A stretch of 64,000 nucleotides of DNA, from contig CM060466.1 of the NCBI GenBank assembly GCA_030544235.1, positions 5,299,592-5,363,591 of the forward strand. The letters are read 5' to 3'. Position numbers and translations under genes: made by a program. The stretch comes from Lepturacanthus savala (Eukaryota > Chordata > Actinopteri > Scombriformes > Trichiuridae). Position 1 is the first letter of the stretch. Every line of letters begins with the position of its first letter. Of this stretch, positions 58,801 through 64,000 are shown in pieces. The notes under the pieces are model-generated. The model ran no database searches, was not told where the DNA came from, and saw only the letters and a list, made by a program, of their open reading frames with translations.

Positions 58801-61800
58801 CTTTTATCGTTCTCCTGCTGAATAAAGTAGAGCCACACTGCAGACATCACTCCTAAATACATCACTACTCCGGAGCCTTGCAGCCACACATGGAAAACAC
58901 ACTGCCGTAAAGCGGTATCTATGTCGTAGTATCGGTGGCAATTTTACGACTACAAGTCATGGATGTGCTATAAGGCCCATGGCGTGTTCCAAATCGCGTA
59001 TTTACACTTAATATTGTAAGCTAAGTCCGTTCAAAATGGGAATTGTGATATAATGTAGCGCAATTATTGTTATTATTGCATGTGGCGCACTTAAACGGCC
59101 GCAATTTTGAGTGCGGGTCGTTGTACGCTTTCCATCCTCAACAGCCGCCATTTTAGTAACGTAGCGGGACCCGCGTAACTACATATAGCAGAAGATGGCG
59201 GACGTTATGCTACGTTCCAATGCAGTCGGAACTCGGACTATCGAAGTCCGGTTCCGGTAAATGCGTTCCATTGTGCAAACTCAGAATACGCAGTACGGTG
59301 GTGGTTGTTTAGGTGTCGTTGGAGTATCAGAACTGCTTGGGAAGCAATTAGCTACTTGAGGGAGAGAAAGAACCTCCCTCCCATCTGCTCTAAGCATAAT
59401 AACATGGCGAAGGGGACCCTGCTAGTTGTGCAGGTGTTAACTATCTGCATTTAGTCCCATAATTTGCAACTCTTTCCCATTGCCTTGTACTCGACTTCTT
59501 TGAACCTGCCCAAATCAGAATTCAGAGTTCAAGGGCCATTCCAGGTCAGATCTTTCCTATTTCCGAGTGCAATGGAACTTGGCAGCAGAAGCAGCAATAA
59601 TGGAGGCAGGTGATGCTGCCACCAGTCACCAGCATGTAGATATTCCCACCCATGATAAGAACACTGTGGATCAGGTCTACACCAACATAAAAGTCGCATA
59701 CAGGGCAGCACCCCGACCCTACTTCGGACACTGACCACATCTTGTAGCCAGCCTATAGACAGACTCAAACAATCCACTCCAGTCATCAAACCTCTGGACA
59801 CCAGAGGTCGAAGACATACTGCAGGAATGTTTTGCTACCAAAGACTGGGATGTGTTCAAAGCTGCAGCCACTCTGGAGGATTCTCCTGTTATTGTACAGG
59901 ACTATGCGGACTGTGTGACTGGGTACATCGGTACCCGTGTGGAGAACATCACGCCCTCTATACAAGTCAAGAAGTTTCCTAACCAGAAGCCCTGGATAAA
60001 CAGTCAGGTACGCTGCATTTACATCTGGCAGCGAGACCGAGGACAAAGCTGCAAAGTACAGACCAAGAAAGGCCATCACAAGAAGCAGTACAGGGAGAAG
60101 CTGGATGGTTCTATTCCACTGCTGACCCAGGGCACATGTTGCAGGGTGTACAGCACATCACGGTCTACAGGAGCAGCACCAGTACCATCAGGGCCACAGC
60201 CCAACATTTCAACGTTTTTTTACTCCCGATTCATGACCTCCAGCCCCCACACAAAGAAGAGGCTGACAGACACTTTGAGGACCACACCTCCCTCCCCCAC
60301 ACTGGTCATCACATCAGCCCAAGTCAACAAAGCCCTGAGGAGAATCAACCCCCGCAAAACAGCAGGGCCAGATAACACCACTGGAAATACCTCAGAGCTT
60401 GTGCTAATGAGGTGACAGACATTCTCACCTCCATATTCAATCACTCCCTCAGCCAGAGAACTGTCCCCTCCTGCTTCAAGGCCACTTCGTGCTTCAATAC
60501 CACCATCGTGCCCCTCCCCAAGAAGAGTCCCGCCACCTGCCTGAATGACTACCACCCTGTAGCACTCACTCCAGTCATTATGAAGTGCTTCGAGAGAGTG
60601 ATGCTGACCCACATTCAGAGCAACATACCGGACACACTGGACCCCCTGTAGTACGCCTACAGATCCAACCAGTCCACTGCAGATGCCATCACTCCATGTC
60701 TTCCTTACACACCTGGATAATAAAGACATCACAATGCTCTTTATTGACTACATCTCTGCGTTCATACAGTCATCCCCCACAAACTCACTACCAAACTGCT
60801 CTCTATTGGACTACACCTCACCCTCTGGTGAGGGTGTTCCTGGCTGCAGAACAGGACTCCCCAGAGGGTGTTCCTGGCTCTGGTGAGTCCTGTTCCTGGC
60901 TGCAGGACGTTCTAACTGGCAGGCCTCAGTCTGTCAGGATAGGGAACAGGACCTCAGCCAGCATCATGACCAACACAGGAACACCACAGGGGTGTGTCCT
61001 CAGCCCCATCCTCTACACCTCAACTGCGTGGCCTCCCACAAGGACAACATCATCCTGAAGTTTGCAGATGACACCGTCATGATAGGTTCCATCACTGGCA
61101 TTGATGAAGCAGCTTACAGGATGGAGGTGGCCAGTCTGGTGACATGATGTGAGGACAGTAACCTCAGCCTCAACATGGACAAGGCCAAGGAGATGGTAGT
61201 GGACATGAGGATCCAAAGTCAGGAAGTAGAGAGGGTGAGCAGCTTTGAATACACATCAGGGAGGAACCCCACCTGGACATTAAACACCACACAGCTGGTG
61301 AAGAAGGATCAGCAGCTCTTGTACTTCCTCAAGAGGCTGAGGAGGTTTCGTATATCACATCTTTTGTGTGCGTGTATGTGCGCGCGCTTGGACCGTCACA
61401 ATATGGCCGCCGCTGAGGGACGTCTGCACATAGCCCCGTACACCACCCACCACCTTGTTTATATCCGGTCTTTTTTTTTAGTTTGATCGCAATGCGTGTT
61501 TTGCAAACACGACATAAACCACCGTAAAATGCACCGAGTCTGCAAGGTGAAAACACCTGAAGCACGTGCTGCTCCCGTACCTGTAGTAGTGTAAAATAGC
61601 TGTATAAAAGCATGCAGTAGTAGTGTTGTAGTGTAAAGTATCTTTATAAAAGCTGTAGTAGTGTAAAGTAGCTTTATAAAACCAGTACTAGTGTTATAGT
61701 ATAAAGTAGATTTATAAAAGCAGTACTGGTGTTGTAGTATAAAGTACATTTATGAAAACAGTAGTAGTATTGTAGTATAAAATAGCTTTCTAAAACATGC

Positions 61801-62281
61801 AGTAGTGATGTTGCAGTATAAAGTAGCTTTATAAAAGCAGTAGTATAAAGTACCTTTATAAAAGCAGTAGTAGTGTTACTGTATAAAGTAGATTTATAAA
61901 ACCATGCAGTAGTAGTGTTGCAGTGCGGCGGCTGCAGCCTGTCGGTACCGGAGCTCGCTGCAGCCGGACTCCCAGCTCCAGTTCCGGGCTCCCGACACCC
62001 AACAACCCCGCAGCGGAAAATAAAAACCTCAAAAAATCACCTTGAGTCTCGAACAGAGCTCCGGGGGTCGTGGAGGAAGCCGACTCGAAGAAATCGGCGC
62101 GGTGTCGCCGCCTCAGATGGCTCCGCAGGTTCGTGGTGTTTCCACCTTTCGCTAACACGATCTTCCTGCACAGGCGGCAGATGGCCTCCCCGGAGTTCAG
62201 CGGCTGGCCGCGTTCGTCCGCCTTCAGGCCGAAATACATCCACACGATAGATTTACTCCTGGGTTTACTGACCAGGTCCAT
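49833..62281 (-). CDS. BED finger - PR/SET - BED finger - hAT transposase-like protein
   Basis: Eight coding exons on the minus strand: 62281-62041, 56264-55927, 55844-55780, 54977-54820, 53854-53330, 52624-51186 and 50510-49833 (seven listed; the start exon holds the whole first finger), all with GT/AG ends and matching phase. In total that is seven coding exons and 1147 aa. BED finger 1 is at about residues 12-60 (C35, C38, H55, H60; VWMYFGL before it). A PR/SET domain is at about 123-266 (FGPYVGE, FVYVDASDENKSNWMRYV, EEDHNLIVFQFYRHIYYR, ELRVWIGKDYATLLGL), resembling PRDM proteins. BED finger 2 is at about 380-427 (C402, C405, H421, H426). A hAT-like region at 444-922 includes SVDVWVHDW, WKLLEELSLVLKPL and ACSLDPQFHGLGF. 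An acidic, Ser/Arg-rich linker is at 940-1010. A hAT dimerisation domain is at about 1050-1122 (EPLQWWRTKAAQFPLLAAVA, PESLEPILFLHHN). The start is MDLVSK at 62281; an in-frame ATG at 62458 is less likely because low-complexity sequence follows. Probably a nuclear DNA-binding regulator from a domesticated transposase. I do not know a named gene with this order. Confidence 0.85.
50570..50771. mobile_element. hAT-type MITE with both ends, in an intron of the BED-PR gene
   Basis: It begins CAGGGGTCAGCGATCCTGG and ends CCAGGATTGCTGACCCCTG, nearly perfect inverted ends, with an internal palindrome (tgattagtagaatcaggtgt / ctaattctactaataaaggt). The flanking 8-mers ttttagag and atttagaa are close, as expected for a decayed 8-bp hAT target duplication. 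Related copies are at 22013, 25318 and 46945. Confidence 0.85.
52690..53055. repeat. 21-bp minisatellite in an intron of the BED-PR gene
   Basis: About 17 units of cccaactacccactaacacc(a), with cgcc/acc/tccg variants. It starts about 65 bp past the 52624 exon edge. The open frame (VGSWVVL repeats) is an artefact of the period. Confidence 0.95.
53935..54130 (+). repeat. Dispersed repeat copy in an intron of the BED-PR gene
   Basis: Contains gaaaatgtccaaattctctg, gttccagcttctcttctctg, attatttcctggtttcttta, as at 1844, 13250 and 49200. Confidence 0.75.
54285..54800. repeat. Degenerate TTGG/TTGA array
   Basis: Irregular run of ttggttggttgattagttga-type tetranucleotides with longer internal periods (ggttaatagttagctggttg recurs near 54468, 54587 and 54700). 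It lies in the intron directly after the last PR-domain exon and ends about 20 bp from it. Confidence 0.9.
55590..55705 (+). mobile_element. LINE/SINE 3' tail in an intron of the BED-PR gene
   Basis: The sequence gaagtgctttgggttgttgg, aaagactagaaaggtgctat, acaaatgcagaacattcacc is the familiar 3' end of a teleost retroelement. From 55080 to 55590 nothing else is recognised. Confidence 0.65.
56340..57010. repeat. A-rich low-complexity tract with loose gataaaaag-type repeats
   Basis: Degenerate repeats around aaaaagataaaa, gaggtaaaa and aaataaaaactcac, without a fixed period. It lies in intron 1 of the BED-PR gene. From 57010 to 58250 I see unique AT-rich sequence, plus a short gacctggacctcctgg repeat at 57415-57455. 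Confidence 0.8.
58250..58345 (+). mobile_element. LINE 3' tail
   Basis: The sequence tcttggccagtgtaaaagag, atatagatctcaatgagtta, ttacctggttaaataaaggt matches, in opposite orientation, the tail of the relic at 8250-8340. It is a plus-strand tail. Upstream RT sequence was not recognised. Confidence 0.65.
58470..58860 (-). pseudogene. hAT (ZBED-type) transposase relic with a BED finger
   Basis: On the minus strand an open frame gives a BED finger (AVWLYFIQQENDKSKAECKL, then CRARISRG, TTNLIKHLRTRHHAEYQ). This joins after a deletion to a later transposase segment (HKLEFQRLVNKLEPRYEIPA). It is a separate, degenerate hAT copy lying inside intron 1 of the BED-PR-BED gene. Its finger is of the transposon type and not obviously a missing exon of the host gene, since no acceptor/donor pair in phase flanks it. 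Confidence 0.7.
59210..59585. mobile_element. Possible non-autonomous DNA element
   Basis: Left end acgttccaatgcagtcggaa and right end ttccgagtgcaatggaactt are imperfect inverted repeats about 370 bp apart. The interior has no coding capacity. No clear target duplication. Confidence 0.4.
59585..61350 (+). mobile_element. Non-LTR retrotransposon relic, plus strand, in intron 1 of the BED-PR gene
   Basis: In several frames the plus strand carries, in order: the end of an endonuclease domain (DKNTVDQVYTNIKVAYRAA near 59660), a linker (QECFATKDWDVFKAAATLED, NQKPWINSQV), RT fingers and palm (RRINPRKTAGPDN; PSCFKATSCFNTTIVPLPKK; YHPVALTPVIMKCFERVM; LFIDYISAFI), GTPQGCVLSPILYT, KFADDTVMIGSITG, LSLNMDKAKEMVVDMRIQSQ and LVKKDQQLLYFLKRLRRF. 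Frameshifts and small duplications (gctgcagaacaggactcccc near 60845 and 60895) show it is dead. The 5' end is truncated. Confidence 0.85.
61570..61925. repeat. Minisatellite of about 35-50 bp units beside the first BED exon
   Basis: About 8 units of gtagtgtaaagtagctttat, aaaagcagtagtagtgttgt, lying about 115 bp downstream of the exon-1 donor (62041) of the BED-PR gene. Confidence 0.85.
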
Positions 62282-62620
62282 GTTGTTGCTGTTGTTGCTG
62301 CTGCTGCTTCTGCGTCTCTGCAGCCTAAGCCGCAGCGAGCCGCCGGAGCTGGGCTGGATAGAGAGTAACGGCTGAAATCCCGCTGCGCCGGGAAGGGAGG
62401 TACTATATGTATTACGGTACTCCACTGCCCGGGTACTACAGGTACTATGGTACGTCACTGCGCGGTACTACCGGTATTACGTTACTCCACTACCCGGGTA
62501 CTACAGGTATTACGGTATTCCACTGCCCGGGTACTACAGATACTATGGTACGTCACTGCGCGGTATTATCGGTATTACGTTACTCCACTACCCGGGTACT
62601 ACAGGTATTTATTTCTTTTT
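62282..62620 (-). promoter_or_regulatory. Upstream region of the BED-PR gene with tandem CpG-bearing repeats
   Basis: At 62400-62610 units of gtactccactgcccgggtac, tacaggtactatggtacgtc, actgcgcggtac recur about four times with variation. They contain CCCGGG, TACGTCAC (CRE-like TGACGTA on the other strand) and GCGCGG. They sit about 120-330 bp upstream of the start codon, so could be promoter or 5' UTR. Confidence 0.5.
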
Positions 62621-62929
62621 TCTTCTTTTTATTCTCATTTTTATTTTTCTTATTATTATTAAAACGGTTATTACTCCTTTTCTCATGTTTGTTCTTCTTA
62701 TTCCTTTTCTTCTTATCATTTTATGTATTCTTATTTTATTATATCAGTTTATTTATACACACATTTATACATCAGTGTGATGGTAGGACCCCCCCTGCTC
62801 TCTTCAGGATAATGGAACAGTCCAATGGAAGAGGATCCTGATGTGGGTTTCATTACATGGACCCGAATTATCGCATAATTCCAACACAAAATGTTCAGAA
62901 ACAGTTATTATTCATAAATATACATGGAA

Positions 62930-63170
62930 AAGACATATTTGGTATTATGTTATTGTCCCAAATCTAGACTGAACCAGAAATGTAGCCTGGTGTGACAAAT
63001 CTAACTAAACTAATATAACGATATGCACGTATAAACTATATTATGTTATGAAGGTATGGTTTGATATATTAATAGGTTTTTTTTCTTTTTTAATGGAAAA
63101 GTGATGTTTATCTTTGTGGCCAAATTGACCTTAACCCCTAAGATAAAATGGGCCTCATGCTCATCAACAG
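62930..63170 (-). repeat. Inverted copy of the dispersed repeat at 6830-7200
   Basis: Contains tctagactgaaccagaaatg, tagcctggtgtgacaaatct, gtttatctttgtggccaaat, aagataaaatgggcctcat in reverse-complement order to 6840-7060. From 63170 to 64000 nothing is recognised. Confidence 0.7.
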
Positions 63171-64000
63171 GATTCACTGATACAACATTCTCTGACTTTC
63201 ACTGAGGTTTTGCTGTTTTCACAATAAACATAGTCATCTCTGATCTGTATTTTAACAGGGTGATGATGTGTGTCTTCTTCCCTGGATTTGGTGTGAGTTT
63301 ACAGAGTTTTGCAGCTGTCGGCCATAGAGATCTAGATCTAGATTTATCTGCTCTTCAATCACTTGACTTGTGCTCAAAGCGACAATAAAGTACATTTGAA
63401 AAACCTGAAATTATGACCCGATTGATTGATGATAAAAAGAGAAAATAATTCCATAGAACAACGTCTCATTCCTTTCAAGACAAACACCTCCAAATCCAGT
63501 TCTAGTTAGTGTGAAACAGCTGTTAAAACAGCTCTACGGGTGAGATGAAAACATGTATTTTCAATTTTGGGTGAACTGTCCCTTTAATACCATATGGTGA
63601 AAATTAACCAAATACATTTACTTAAATTATATTAAACTAATATTTCCATTTCATGCAACTATTCCACTTCTACTGAAGGGTTAGTTGAGTATTCTACAGT
63701 TGCCTGACAGTTTTCTACTGGTTGTTTTACAGGTTAAGATTTTACAAACAGAATATATAAAATTATGTGTTATGATAGTTGAAAGTAATCAGCAGCAAAT
63801 AAAGCAGTTTAATATAAGCTACAGCTTTGAATGCAGTACTTTTACTTTAACAACATAATGTTATTGTGGTTTTAATAGTTTAAAGGTGTATAAACGTTGT
63901 CTATAACCACCAATATTAATATTCTCTATTACAATAATGGTGAAGATAAAGAGTGAAGGGAAATCACTGACTCCTGCCAGGGTTGCCAGGTCCAGACCTT

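Overview
This window is genomic DNA from a ray-finned fish, probably a percomorph teleost. The evidence is spliced vertebrate genes with large introns, a fish-type RING/FISNA-NACHT/LRR receptor, teleost non-LTR retrotransposon, Tc1, hAT and SINE fragments, and very dense (GT)n/(AC)n microsatellites and minisatellites. It contains no bacterial features. Exons were assembled by hand from conserved protein sequence plus GT/AG junctions with matching phase. Gene spans below run from first to last coding base, with the exons listed in the evidence.

Layout, left to right. (1) 1-4240, minus: the 5' end of an atlastin GTPase gene (two coding exons; the rest lies off the left edge). Its intron 2 is a minisatellite that has copied the exon-2 splice junction. 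A CpG-rich promoter covers about 3.9-4.3 kb. (2) 4.3-9.8 kb: intergenic, with a 27-bp minisatellite, MITE copies, GT arrays and two LINE relics. (3) 9821-14062, plus: a complete seven-exon secreted C-type lectin of 199 aa. It has a signal peptide, an acidic propiece and a lectin domain lacking the usual sugar motifs, and resembles PRG2 (eosinophil major basic protein). (4) 14.4-15.7 kb: Tc1 and LINE relics. (5) 16201-26948, minus: an apparently intact NLR immune receptor with tandemly duplicated N-terminal exons and tandemly duplicated LRR exons. Leftover copies of its first exon lie out to 34 kb. A 1.9-kb, 21-bp minisatellite follows at 27.9-29.8 kb. (6) 34718-45233, plus: a complete twelve-exon slc43a3 membrane transporter of 497 aa, whose introns hold several striking arrays. 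(7) 49833-62281, minus: an eight-coding-exon gene for a predicted 1147-aa protein with the order BED finger, PR/SET domain, BED finger, hAT transposase-like region, hAT dimerisation domain. Its introns contain LINE, hAT and MITE insertions. (8) 62.3-64 kb: the promoter side of that gene, then sequence with only a dispersed repeat recognised.

PRG2/PRG3 lie next to SLC43A3 on human 11q12, and ATL3 lies on the same arm, so the lectin-slc43a3 pairing looks like conserved synteny with an NLR gene inserted between them. The genes do not form a pathway. The most unusual items are the BED-PR-BED-hAT fusion gene, the inverted minisatellite arrays that bracket slc43a3 exon 2, the splice-junction-bearing minisatellite in the atlastin gene, and a 48-copy minisatellite that grew from a few codons of a LINE.
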